Shown piece after piece: positions 22,626 through 33,392 of a DNA stretch of 64,000 bases. Positions within the stretch are counted from its first letter, which is position 1, and every line of letters starts with the position of its first letter. This DNA is from Begonia masoniana (Eukaryota; Streptophyta; Magnoliopsida; Cucurbitales; Begoniaceae). The notes under the pieces are model-generated. The model was not told where the DNA came from and did no database searches. It saw only the letters and a list, made by a program, of their open reading frames with translations. The position numbers and the translations under genes were made by a program. The DNA is taken from assembly GCA_022432975.1 (NCBI GenBank), contig CM039508.1, positions 19,247,779 through 19,311,778 on the forward strand, written 5' to 3'.

Positions 22626-23220
22626 GTCGGCGATCTCTTCTTCACGGCAAGAGAAAGCAGATCGGTGAACAGTGCGAGGTGGAGACTCTTACGTTCAGCG
22701 ATCTGTGAACGGAGGACGACTGTCTTCACCGGAGAAGGTTGAGACGCGATTGGTCAACAGCTTCTACGCAGAAGAATGGCGACAGTCTTTTCTCCCTTCG
22801 TCGACGGTCTGGCCAGGGGTGGGGCTGGGCTGAGGGAGGAAGGGGAGGTCTGGGGGGAGGCGGGCTGGGGGTGGGGGTGCTGGGGGCGGGCCAGGCGGGC
22901 TGGCTCGCCGAGCTAACGAGTCGGTCCGTTGCCCGGCTCTTTTGGCCTGGTCCCTGGCCGGCTCTCGAGCCCAAATTCTGGGCTCAGCTCGACCCGCCTA
23001 ACGGAACCAGGCCGAGCCAGCCCGCCCATTTAACATCTCTATCTTATGTTGCACAAATCCTCTTCTCAATGTTGCAGCTCTGCCTTCATTTTCCTTTATT
23101 TTTATGTTTTTTTTGTTGTCCATCATCGTAACCAAAAGAAAAATAGATAAATAAATAGGTAACATGCCCTAACGTAAAGACTCTAATACTTTAAAAGTAA
23201 TAAATTATTAAATTTAAGAC
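22626..23220. other. Spacer with a G-rich tract, no gene seen
   Basis: The stretch at about 22,805-22,900 on the + strand is a dense run of GGG blocks and could form G-quadruplexes. From 22,970 on, GC-rich sequence ends GCCCGCCCATTTAACATCTCTA, which resembles the end of a hAT-type element, but I could not define its partner end. The rest is AT-rich. Confidence 0.4.
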
Positions 23221-23228
23221 TATCAAAT

Positions 23229-23973
23229 TAGGGGTGGGCACGGTCAGGGCCGATCTGGTTCTGGCTTGGAATCAGACAGGCCCGGACAGTTCGAATTTTT
23301 CTGCCCATAACCAGAACCGGCCTCGAGAGGGACTAGTAACGAATCGGTTCCTCCTACCAAAATTACTATTTTTTTTTTCAATCCAATCCATCCAAAGCTG
23401 AATTGTAAAATGGTGTGAGAAGATAAAAGCTGACTAGGCGCTTTTTGACTTGGATTGTAAAACAGTGTGAAAAGATCAATCTAACATTGGATTTTAAAAA
23501 TTTCTAACCAGGAAAGCAGAGGTGAGGCGAGGCGACTAGAGGCGAGCGCGAGGTGAGCAGAGGCGAGCAGAGCAGTGGCAGCGAGAGCATAGACGGCGCA
23601 AGCAGAGGCAGCGAGAGCGGAGACAGCTCGAGCAGAAGCAGCGAGAGCGGAGGCGACCAGGCGAGCGCAAGCAGAGGCAGCGAGAGAGGAGGTGGCGCGA
23701 GCAAAGGCAATGAGAGCTAGGGCTTCTGAGTCTGGCTGCGGGAAAGAAGCAGTGAGGAGTGGTTTTAGTTTTTTTTTTTTTAAAGTTATCCGACCGGTTC
23801 TCCGTGGGAATTCACGGTCCTGCTACGAGGAATCAGGGACCAAACTGCGGTTACCAGTTCCTCAATCCATGGAACCGGGACCAGTTCCCTAGCGGGCAGA
23901 ACCGACCAAGAACCAGCCCGGACCACTGGTCCGGTCTGATTTTGCTGTTCCGGGCCGATTCTACTCAGCCCTA
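23229..23973. mobile_element. Non-autonomous hAT element, 745 bp
   Basis: The ends are TAGGGGTGGGCACGG and, in reverse complement, TAGGGCTGAGTAGAATCGG. The element is flanked by a perfect 8-bp TSD TATCAAAT (23,221-23,228 and 23,974-23,981), the hAT signature. Inside is a purine-rich stretch of GAGGCGAGC-type repeats and no transposase. Its right end and size match the hAT at 26,842-54,687 once the MULE is removed (about 750 bp), so both belong to one family. Confidence 0.88.
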
Positions 23974-24279
23974 TATCAAATGGTGTAAAATACAATATAT
24001 CACTTGCTAACAAAGACTCTTTACTACAAAACACAAGCTAAACTCAGAAGTACTTTTAAGATGCCTAAGAATTCAATTTACAACATTCCAATGTCTGCTT
24101 CTTTGATTTAATAGAAATTTGTTCACTACTACAATAACATAAAAAATATATGGTCTCGTATAAACTATGACATATATTAAACTATCAATTACCGAGGCGT
24201 TAAGAATTGTTTACATTTTTTCTTTTCTTTTTTCAATAAAAGAAATTTGTTTTGACGTTTGAAATAATTAGCAAGTAGA

Positions 24280-25800
24280 GTATTGATGGATTTGTTTTAT
24301 CCATATTGAATCGACTTAAAATTTTCTTGATATACTTCTTCTATCATAGCCATAATATTACATTTTTTCTATTATTAGTGACCCTGAATCTTTTCACAAA
24401 TATGCAATGGTGAGAAGATTTTTTTTATGTATTCTTGATTGACCATAAAAGAATCAAACTTCTTGTACTATGACTTTGGGGGTTGTTGTATTCCATACAA
24501 TTTTTTCTTCAATCTACATACCAAATGTTCCCTTAGTTGTTCCACGTAAATTACCTCTTCTATTTCACCATGAATGAAGCGGTCTTCACATTGTGTCGCT
24601 CGATCTCAAAGTTTAGACTTGACGCTAATACAAGTACGGTGACATGAATGACATTTTCACAATAGGTGAAATTTTTTTCTCAAAATCAATGTCTTTTTTT
24701 CTGAATAAAACCTTTTACGACTGCATACCCATTTATTCTTGAGTGCATTTCTCTGTTTTAAAAGTTGAACCAACTTGTTAGTGTGGTTCTCATGCAACAA
24801 TCACGTTTTTTTTTTTGCATAACATCTAACTAATTTTTCTTTTATTGATGGTCCATAGCTTCCTCTTAATATTTAGGTTAATTGTCATTAATGATCATTA
24901 GATACTCATTTACAAAGTATCTTTTTTTATGGTTGACGACTTCTTATTCACCTTCTTAGCTTAGGTTCTACAACTCATTCAAGAGAAGCCTCTATTTCTC
25001 TTTGATCAGCATCACCAGATTCTCTTTCACCAGTATCTTGTCCGTCAAAAGCTGATTTTACTGAATCAACTCTTACTAGATGTTCATCAATGATCTCCAC
25101 ATTCTTGTTAATTTCGTTAGTGGTATGATCTTCACAGAAGATAACATTTTGACTTATGACAAGTTTCTTGTCAACTAAATTTCAAAGTTTATATCTAAAT
25201 GTATCACTTTTGTTTATGAATAATATACATTTATTTATTTTGCTATCTAATTTGAACCTCTCATTTTTAATAATATGAAAGAATGTTGTACATAAAACAA
25301 CCTTATATGCCTATAAGAGATGTTTTATCCCCTCAAGAGTTTGTTTGACACTTCTCCATTTAGGGGTGCTAATAAAGACAAGTTTATGATATTTGTTGTA
25401 ATCTTCATTGATTCTTTCCAAAATATTTTAGTTAATTTTTAATGTGATAATATGCACCTTATCTTTTCAACGACTGTTCTTTTAATTCTTTCAACAATGT
25501 CATTTTGTTGAAAAGTTTTTGTTTGATTTCGTGCATCTTGCACATATTTATTGAAAGATCCTATATATTCACCACAATTATCTGTGCAAATACATTTAAT
25601 ATTTAGCATGAAACAGTTTTAAAACACGACAACATCATCTTTGACTTTGAGAGTAGAAGTCCAAACTTCACTTGAACGATCATCAATGAATGTGATCATG
25701 TGTTGGGTATCGTTTAATATTTTTGTGATCATGTGTTGGGTATCGTTTAATATTTTTGTCAACATGGGACCTGTCACGTCTCAAAGAGGACTCGAGACAA
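24280..25800 (-). pseudogene. Ty1/copia pol remnant (integrase to reverse transcriptase)
   Basis: On the - strand, integrase-core sequence (FIDDRSSEVWTSTLKVK, then CICTDNCGEYIGSF) lies at about 25,500-25,720. Further down come a linker near KNERFKLDSKINKC (about 25,200-25,290) and reverse-transcriptase sequence (NVKTAFIHGEIEEVIYVEQ, LKKKLYGIQQPPKS) at 24,450-24,600. The order is that of copia pol (integrase before reverse transcriptase). Stops and frameshifts are frequent and the catalytic part of the RT is not intact, so it is an old relic. No LTRs were identified. Confidence 0.8.
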
Positions 25801-26833
25801 AAAAGAACCAAATCTACCAACCCTTGACTTGGTTTAATTGAATGGAAGTGGGAGTATTTAATTAGAATAAACGCCAAGTCCCAAATTAATTTGGTTTAAA
25901 TAAGGTCAAACAAGTGACAACTAGATAGTATACCTATAATACCAAAATAACTATGCTAAATAAAATGTAAATAATAAATGTTTAAAAAAGGTTTTTAACA
26001 AGGTTTAACTTCACCAATAAACTCACAAAGGAAAATTTAAAAGAAAATCTGCTAAGGGTAAAGTCTTAGAATTATCTTTAATAAGTTCTGAAACAGAGAA
26101 TACGTTTGAGGTGAGTTGACTAAACTCAATAGAAGTCAAACTTTATGATTAACATTTAATTTAAATAATATGTGAGCATGGTAGTTATAAAACATTTTAT
26201 TAAAGAGAGATTGAAAACATTCAATAGAGCAAGAAATAAAGCAATCCACGAAAATAATTCTCTACTGTATAAAGTTTAAATGAAAATAAGATCACTTGGA
26301 GACTCTCGGTACACCATGTCATAGATAATGACATAAATAAATAAGGCGACACTCAAGCGATCGCAACAGCCATAACGATCCTGATCAGTTTTAAGATTTT
26401 CCACTCAAGGATACTACACATACAACTGTCTCATTACTCTAGCAACAATAAGCCAACACATGAAATTAAATATCCAAGACTGAATCGAATAATGAATTAA
26501 ATATGTATGCTCGAATTTTTAAACATGTTCAGTGTAAAATATATATATACATAATATAAAAATCCAACGAACCATAAAAGTAGACGTGTAATGTAACATA
26601 AGAACACATTTCAAAATATTTTTTAAAAAATGATGTCATGTTAAGCATAAAATTAAACTCTTACCGGGCCTACCAATAACAAAAGCCCAAACATCACAGA
26701 AAAGTTCAATAATAAGGCGAGCCCAAATTGTAAGTCCAATACCTTAGCACAACTTTTTATTTTATTTTATTTTTTTGCTAATTATAGTAGTTGGAAAATA
26801 CTTGGCCATGTGTTTGAGAAGCTAGGTCATCTA
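25800..26833. other. AT-rich stretch, no gene seen
   Basis: Only short frames and A/T-rich sequence are present. A direct repeat of a 31-bp phrase (ATCATGTGTTGGGTATCGTT...) lies just before it at 25,694-25,758. This may be decayed flank of the copia relic. Confidence 0.4.
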
Positions 26834-26841
26834 GTATGGAA
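26834..26841. repeat. Target-site duplication of the split hAT element, left
   Basis: GTATGGAA matches 54,688-54,695, immediately beyond the right end of the hAT element, 27.8 kb away. Confidence 0.9.
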
Positions 26842-27405
26842 TAAGGGTGGGCACGGTTTGGTTCAGTTCAGTTCGGTCTTGAGCTCGGACCGAGATTTCG
26901 AAAATTTTTTCCCGAAACCCAAAACAGGCCCTGGGAGGGACCAGGACCGAACCAAAAATTTTGGTTCGGTCCCGGTTCCTCCCATCCCTTTTCTTTTCAA
27001 CGCCCAAAATCCAATTCAACCTCGTGAAGAATGAAGCTCGTGTATGGAACTATCCAATTTCTATCACAAAAATTACACTTACAGAGAGGGACTGGCTGAA
27101 GACAAGCGAGGTGAGAGTCAGGCGAGGTGTCAGGCGAGGCGAGGCGAAGACAGTGGACTGTGGAAGCTCAAATACAAGAAAAGCAGCAGCGAGGCAAGGT
27201 TACCATGAGGCGAGCGCGAAGCAGCATCAGCCGAAGACAGGCGAGGCGAGGGGTCGAGCGTTCGCCTTCGAGGTCATGGTCGGCAGCGGCAACCGAGCAG
27301 GAACGTCCCGGGTGTTCGCACTTCGCAACTGGCGTTGGGGACCTGGGATTCTGGAAATTAGGTAGGGTACGGGTAGGAGTAGGACTGAAGAGTGGAGAAG
27401 GATTT

Positions 27406-27414
27406 TTTCCTTAA
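27406..27414. repeat. Target-site duplication of the MULE, left (copy B)
   Basis: TTTCCTTAA is repeated at 54,495-54,503. Nine bases is the standard Mutator-superfamily size. Confidence 0.93.
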
Positions 27415-27868
27415 GGGAAATTATCGATTTGAACCTCGAACTAACCGGTTTTTTCGATTCAAACCTTGAAGTAAAATTTTTCATGATCCAAACCTTGTAG
27501 TATTGAAAAATTAACAAAACAAACCTCGACGGACGTCCTATGACCGTCCTCTGTGAATTTTGACGGAGAACGGACTGTCTCTTGCAAAACAGAGACAGTC
27601 TGTTCTCAAGATTGGACTGTCTCTGTCTTGCAGAGACAGTCCGTTCAAGAATTTTGCCTAGAACGGACTGTCTCTTCAATCAAGAGACAGTCTGTTCTTG
27701 ATTGAAGAGACAGTCCGTTCCCGAATTTTGCCTAGAACGGACTGTCTCTGGATTGAAGAGACAGTCCGTTCTTGAATTTTGCTCGTTGTTTTAAATTAGG
27801 GCTAGAACGGACGGACTCTCTTAAGAAGAGTCCGTCCGTTCTTTCGTATATATCACAAACAGAGAGCT
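27415..27868 (+). repeat. Left terminal inverted repeat of the MULE
   Basis: About 450 bp, matched in reverse complement by 52,145-54,494 (without the GA tract) and 16,962-17,336. The outer 110 bp contain GAACCTCGAACTAACCGG. The inner part (27,565-27,842) holds about five palindromic units built on GAACGGACTGTCTC ... GAGACAGTCCGTTC, plus a near-perfect 39-bp palindrome around CTCTTAAGAAGAG at 27,804-27,842. Such subterminal palindromes are candidate transposase-binding sites. Confidence 0.9.
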
Positions 27869-28379
27869 TTTATTGCGCAGAAAACAGAAAACACTCTCGT
27901 TGCGATTTTCTCTCCGACGTTCACGACGATCTTTTCCCAGACGGATCGATTTTCTCTCCAACCTTCGGCTCCCATAAATTTGACGGGATTGATTTTCTTT
28001 CCAACTTGCGACGATCTTTTTCCATAAATTTGACCGAAATTTACTCTAGGGTATGAATTCATCGTTTGTAATTTATTTCGTTCAATTATTAGGTAACAAA
28101 TTTGAGATATATCCCTATTTTTCACAGAGAGAACGGTCACTACCGTCTGACACTGCGTCCGATCTCTAGAATTGTAATCCAATCTTGTGCTCTGTGCTCT
28201 GTGCTCTATTCTCTGTTCTCTGTTCTCTGTTCTTTGTTCTCTGACGATTCGGCCAAAATTATTGCAGGTTATGTGTCAATTTTGAATTGATTTGTTTTGT
28301 TTTTGAATTGTTTGGTTAAAATTTACGATTTGTGCTGATTTTTTGAGCATTTAATAAAATTTGCAGTTATTCGTCAAAA
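27869..28379 (+). other. 5' leader region of the MULE transposase
   Basis: This stretch contains no long frame. A donor-like GGGTATGAATTC near 28,049 and an acceptor-like TTTGCAG at about 28,362 suggest a leader intron ending just before the start codon. A CTCTGTGCTCTGTTCTCTG repeat lies at 28,190-28,242. Confidence 0.4.
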
Positions 28380-30213
28380 ATGGCTGATGCAAATGAGCCT
28401 GCGAACATAGAGTGGTATATAGAGGATTGCGCTCCCATATACAGTGCTATTCATCCATTTGATCACTTAGAGGGTGAAGGAGAAATACAGGTGCATTCAG
28501 TATCACAAACTTTAGACGACGAGCTTCGTGAACCGTTTAATTCGGATGATGACGAGGCACAAAGCATACGAGTAAGGGTAGAAAATTTGGGTGATTTTGC
28601 TGTGGGTAGACAATATGGTTCTTTAATGGCCATTAGAGACGAAGTAAAAAGGTATGCTTTGCAAAAAAGATTTGATATCAGATTTGTTAAAAGTGAGACG
28701 AAGAGACTAACGGCAAAATGTCAAGGAGGAGATTGTAACTGGCATCTGCATGCTTCGGTCATGCAAAATGAGGCGACCTTCCAAATAAAGTCCTACCGTA
28801 ACGATCACAACTGTGCAAGGACACTTGATAATCGACACGCTTTGGCAAAGTGGTTGGCAACGCATTATTCAGATAGATTCAAGAGTCAACCTGACTGGCC
28901 CATTCCTGATATAATCGAGACAGTGAGGAAGGAACATCAGGTGAACATTAAGCCAAGTCTTGCGAGAAGAGGAAGAACTGAAGCTAAAGAACTTAATTAC
29001 GGGAGGAGCGAAGAACAATTTAAACTAGTGCGTTCGTACGCAGAAGAAATATTCAGATCAAATCCAGGTAGTATAGTGAAAATACATGGTCACGTGGTGG
29101 GTGAAGGGCAAGATGAGAATATGATATTTGAAAGAATGTACATATGTATAGCTGCTTGTGTGTCAGGTTTGTTGGAACAAGGCAGACCTATTATATGTTT
29201 AGATGGATGCCATCTGAAGGGCTTCTGCCCCGGCCAATTACTCACGGCCGTGAGTATTGATGGCAACAATGGCGTATATCCCATTGCTGTTACCAACGTG
29301 GAGACAGAATGCAAAGACTCATGGCTGTGGTTTTTGGAGTTATTGCAGGACGATTTAGGCATTGGCCTTGGACGAGGATAGACATTTGTGTCGGATCGAC
29401 AAAAGGTATATATTATTATTATTATTATTATTATTATTCGGGCATTGCAGTTGTATTGTTTTATACTGACTTTGTTTTTCTTTAAAATTTCAGGGGCTGT
29501 TGGCTGCTGTGGATAACACATTTGGTTTAGCTAAATATCGTTTTTGCCAGAGGCATATGTATTCAAACTTCAAAGGACGATTTCGGGGCATAGCGTATAG
29601 AGATGCTATGTGGAATGCAACAAGGGCAACCACACAGGAATATTTTGAGATAGCAATGAGGAAAGTGCATGAGATAAACCCGGATGCCCATGCATGGCTT
29701 CGAAGAACGCCCCCTAGCAGTTGGGCTACTCATGCGTTTTCACTAATTCCGAAGTGTGATTTGGGCTTGAACAATTTATGCGAGTCTTTCAATGCAGCTA
29801 TATTGCCGGCCAGGGACAAACCAATCCTGACTATGTTCGAGATGATTCGAAAGACCATGATGACTCGAATTGTAAAAAAATACGAAGAGATGCTCAAGTC
29901 AGACGATGTATTGTGTCCTAAGATTAGGAAAAAGCTAGAGAATCTCAAACAAGCAGCTCACGGTTGGAGTGCTGAGTTAGCGGGAGACGCAAGGTTTGAG
30001 GTCAGCAACAGCAACGGAAAATTTTTCGTTGACCTGAATGAAGGTGTGTGCGCATGTCGGAGGTGGGAGCTTACTGGCATCCCATGTGTTCATGTCATTC
30101 CATGCTTTTATTTCATGAGAGAGCCGGTGGAAAATTTCGTCCATATATACTATCATCGGGATACATATTTAGAGATGTACTCAAATTTTATTCGTCCCAT
30201 TAATGGCCAATAG
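28380..30213 (+). CDS. MuDR/MULE-type transposase (two exons, two in-frame TAG)
   Basis: The transposase cuts and pastes the MULE in the nucleus. The start ATG at 28,380 is in good context (AAAAATGG). Exon 1 (28,380-29,405) has an acidic N-terminus, the MuDR-type DNA-binding region (about residues 70-170, with CQGGDCNWHLHA) and the MULE catalytic domain beginning CLDGCHLKG (about residue 275). An 88-bp intron (29,406-29,493, GT...AG, with a TTA microsatellite) follows SDRQK. Exon 2 (from 29,494) gives the catalytic Glu region (NLCESFNA) and a SWIM zinc finger (CACRR...GIPCVH). TAG codons at 29,379-29,381 and 30,211-30,213 interrupt an otherwise continuous frame. The second is shared with copy A; the first cannot be compared. 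It is probably a recently dead or low-readthrough gene. Confidence 0.88.
29406..29493 (+). other. Intron of the MULE transposase
   Basis: GTATATATTATT...TTTCAG joins AAAAG to GGGCTG in phase 0 and restores the SDRQK-GLLAAVDNTF reading. It includes a (TTA)n tract of about 11 repeats. Confidence 0.75.
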
Positions 30214-30501
30214 ATGTGGCCGGCAGCAGAGAATCGGATCCCAATCGTTCCACCCGAGAGAAGGCCCCAACCTAGTAGGCCGAAGAAGAAAAGAGTGCGC
30301 GATGTCTATGAGCCTTCTACGTCAATAATTTCTAAGAGGAAGTCTACGATGTCGTGTGGTAAATGTCGGCGTCAAGGGCATAACAGTCGCACATGTCCTG
30401 AGAGGGGATCCAGTTCAGGTGCTGCTGCTTCGCGTGACACATTTATGGGTTTCCAGACATTAGACGGGACTCAGATATATTTTTTCACCTTACTCTCTTA
30501 A
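30214..30501 (+). CDS. Zinc-knuckle C-terminal extension of the MULE transposase
   Basis: It follows the TAG at 30,211-30,213 in the same frame and has no spacer, so I treat it as the transposase tail. It contains a basic block (RPKKKRVRD) and a CCHC zinc knuckle CGKCRRQGHNSRTC. The reading probably stops being coding at GTQ (about 30,474). There a splice donor is expected, but this unit has CAGATATAT where other 420-bp units have CAGGTATAT. An independent start at ATG 30,214 is possible but less likely. Confidence 0.6.
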   Translation: MWPAAENRIPIVPPERRPQPSRPKKKRVRDVYEPSTSIISKRKSTMSCGKCRRQGHNSRTCPERGSSSGAAASRDTFMGFQTLDGTQIYFFTLLS

Positions 30502-32873
30502 CAAACTAAGATTATTATGTTCTAATATAACTGTCATTGCGTGTAGGAATCTACTACACGCGGCCATGAAATATGATTATGGATCTCAAGCGATGACAAG
30601 GACATTCTGCAGCAGCTTCATTTTATGGATTTTGTCTATTGTAACCTAATTTATAGTAGTTAGTTTGATTTATTTTAGTGGATGTAAATATATAGTAGTT
30701 ACATGTAAATATATTAGTTTGATTTAGTTTAGTAGTTTGATTTAGTTTATTAGTTTGATATAGTAGTTACATGTAAATATATTAGTTTCTATTGTAACTA
30801 AAATAAACTTAGTTTGATTTATTTTAGTGGATGTAAATATATAGTAGTTACATGACACATTTATGGGTTTCCAGATATTAGACGGGACTCAGATATATTT
30901 TTTCACCTTACTCTCTTAACAAACTAAGATTATTATGTTCTAATATAACTGTCATTGCGTGTAGGAATCTACTACACGCGGCCATGGAATATGATTATGG
31001 ATCTCAAGCGATGACAAGGACATTCTGCAGCAGCTTCATTTTATGGATTTTGTCTATTGTAACCTAATTTATAGTAGTTAGTTTGATTTATTTTAGTGGA
31101 TGTAAATATATAGTAGTACATGTAATATATTAGTTTGATTTAGTTAGTAGTTTGATTTAGTTTATTAGTTTGATATAGTAGTTACATGTAAATATATTAG
31201 TTTCTATTGTAACTAAAATAAACTTAGTTTGATTTATTTTAGTGGATGTAATATATAGTAGTTACATGACACATTTATGGGTTTCCAGATATTAGACGGG
31301 ACTCAGATATATTTTTTCACCTTACTCTCTTAACAAACTAAGATTATTATGTTCTAATATAACTGTCATTGCGTGTAGGAATCTACTACACGCGGCCATG
31401 GAATATGATTATGGATCTCAGGCGATGACAATTAGTGTATTATTTAGTTGGATGTAAATATATAGTAGTTACATGTAAATATATTAGTTTGATTTAGTTT
31501 AGTAGTTTGATTTAGTTTATTAGTTTGATATAGTAGTTACATGTAAATATATTAGTTTCTATTGTAACTAAATAAACTTAGTTTGATTTATTTTAGTTGG
31601 ATGTAAATATATAGTAGTTACATGACACATTTATGGGTTTCCAGATATTAGACGAGACTCAGGTATATTTTTTCACCTTACTCTCTTAACAAACTAAGAT
31701 TATTATGTTCTAATATAACTGTCATTGCGTGTAGGAATCTACTACACGCGGCCATGAAATATGATTATGGATCTCAGGCAATGACAAGGACATTCTGCAG
31801 CAGCTTCATTTTTATGGAATTTGTCTATTGTAACCTAATTTATAGTAGTTAGTTTGATTTATTTTAGTTGGATGTAAATATATAGTAGTTACATGTAAAT
31901 ATATTATTTTGATTTAGTTTAGTAGTTTGATTTAGTTTATTAGTTTGATATAGTAGTTACATGTAAATATATTAGTTTCTATTGTAACTAAAATAAACTT
32001 AGTTTGATTTATTTTAGTTGGATGTAAATATATAGTAGTTACATGACACATTTATGGGTTTCCAGATATTAGACGGGACTCAGATATATTTTTTCACCTT
32101 ACTCTCTTAACAAACTAAGATTATTATGTTCTAATATAACTGTCATTGCGTGTAGGAATCTACTACACGCGGCCATGGAATATAATTATGGATCTCAGGC
32201 GATGACAAGGACATTCTGCAGCAGCTTCATTTTATGGATTTTGTCTATTGTAACCTAATTTATAGTAGTAGTTTGATTTATTTTAGTTGGATGTAAATAT
32301 ATAGTAGTTACATGTAAATATATTAGTTTGATTTAGTTTAGTAGTTTGATTTAGTTTATAGTAGTTACATGTAAATATATTAGTTTCTATTGTAACTAAA
32401 ATAAACTTAGTTTGATTTATTTTAGTTGGATGTAAATATATAGTAGGTACATGACACATTTATGGGTTTCCAGATATTAGACGGGACTCAGATATATTTT
32501 TTCACCTTACTCTCTTAACAAACTAAGATTATTATGTTCTAATATAACTGTCATTGTGTGTAGGAATCTACTACACGCGGCCATGGAATATGATTATGGA
32601 TCTCAGGCGATGACAAGGACATTCTGCAGCAGCTTCATTTTATGGATTTTGTCTATTGTAACCTAATTTATAGTAGTTAGTTTGATTTATTTTAGTTGGA
32701 TGTAAATATATAGTAGTTACATGTAAATATATTAGTTTGATTTAGTTTAGTAGTTTGATTTAGTTTATTAGTTTGCTATAGTAGTTACATGTAAATATAT
32801 TAGTTTCTATTATAACTAAAATAAACTTAGTTTGATTTATATTAGTTGGATGTAAATATATAGTAGTTACATG
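30435..32873 (+). repeat. 420-bp tandem repeat, 6 units (copy B)
   Basis: Units begin at about 30,435, 30,854, 31,267, 31,624, 32,044 and 32,452. Each contains the transposase terminal codons, an intron-like stretch ending GTGTAG and an exon-like GAATCTACTACACGCGGCC. The third unit is shortened by about 60 bp at 31,430-31,440. Copy A has four units. Confidence 0.9.
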
Positions 32874-32984
32874 TATTTTGGTTGGATGCATTTGATATTT
32901 GGTGTAAAATACTGGACCTATTTGGGCTGTCGAATTTGCAAGATGATACTAGCTATGGAGGAGTCAAAAAACAAAGGAAACTCT
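32842..32984 (+). repeat. Left arm of an internal inverted repeat (copy B)
   Basis: It equals 2,150-2,293 and is the reverse complement of 42,562-42,599 plus 47,558-47,665, which the solo LTR separates. Confidence 0.75.
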
Positions 32985-32999
32985 GCCCAATTTTTTTCT

Positions 33000-33387
33000 C
33001 ACTTGTGAATAATCAATTTTTCAACTACCTTAGTTGCAACATGCACATCTGTAGTTCTGGTAACTTCCGCAGATCCGCCAAAGGAATTGTCAGTAACACC
33101 ATTTTCTGCTGGTCTTACACTGATTTGAGGAGAAACTGATCTTCAACCTGGGGAATCTACAACAACGTTTACATCTGAATTTGTAGGAACCTCATAAAGC
33201 CCACCAAGTAAATCCTCTGTATTAGAAACACGAGCTGCATCTTCAAATGGTCTTAAATTGATTTTGGGAGAAACAATACTACAACCTGGGGAGAACAACT
33301 CACTTGATGGTGCGACATGTGCTGTTACTACAGAGGATTTGTTGTGTAGGCTTCCGGACGATGACGATGGGGACAACAAATCCTATG
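33000..33387 (-). pseudogene. Possible captured gene fragment (copy B)
   Basis: This is identical in layout to 2,300-2,695. A 78-residue open frame (33,143-33,379) is followed after one TGA by in-frame sequence resembling it (SPQISVRPAEN against SPKINLRPFED). The TGA is present in both copies and so predates the duplication. The 5' side is cut by the gypsy insertion. No family is recognised. Confidence 0.4.
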
Positions 33388-33392
33388 TAGTA
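33388..33392. repeat. Target-site duplication of gypsy element, left (copy B)
   Basis: TAGTA before the LTR is matched by TAGTA at 41,892-41,896. Confidence 0.95.

Noticed and set aside
23504..23710. Leu/Ser-rich 68-codon protein on the - strand
   Set aside because: It is the complement of purine-rich repeats inside the hAT element, which carries its own TSDs.
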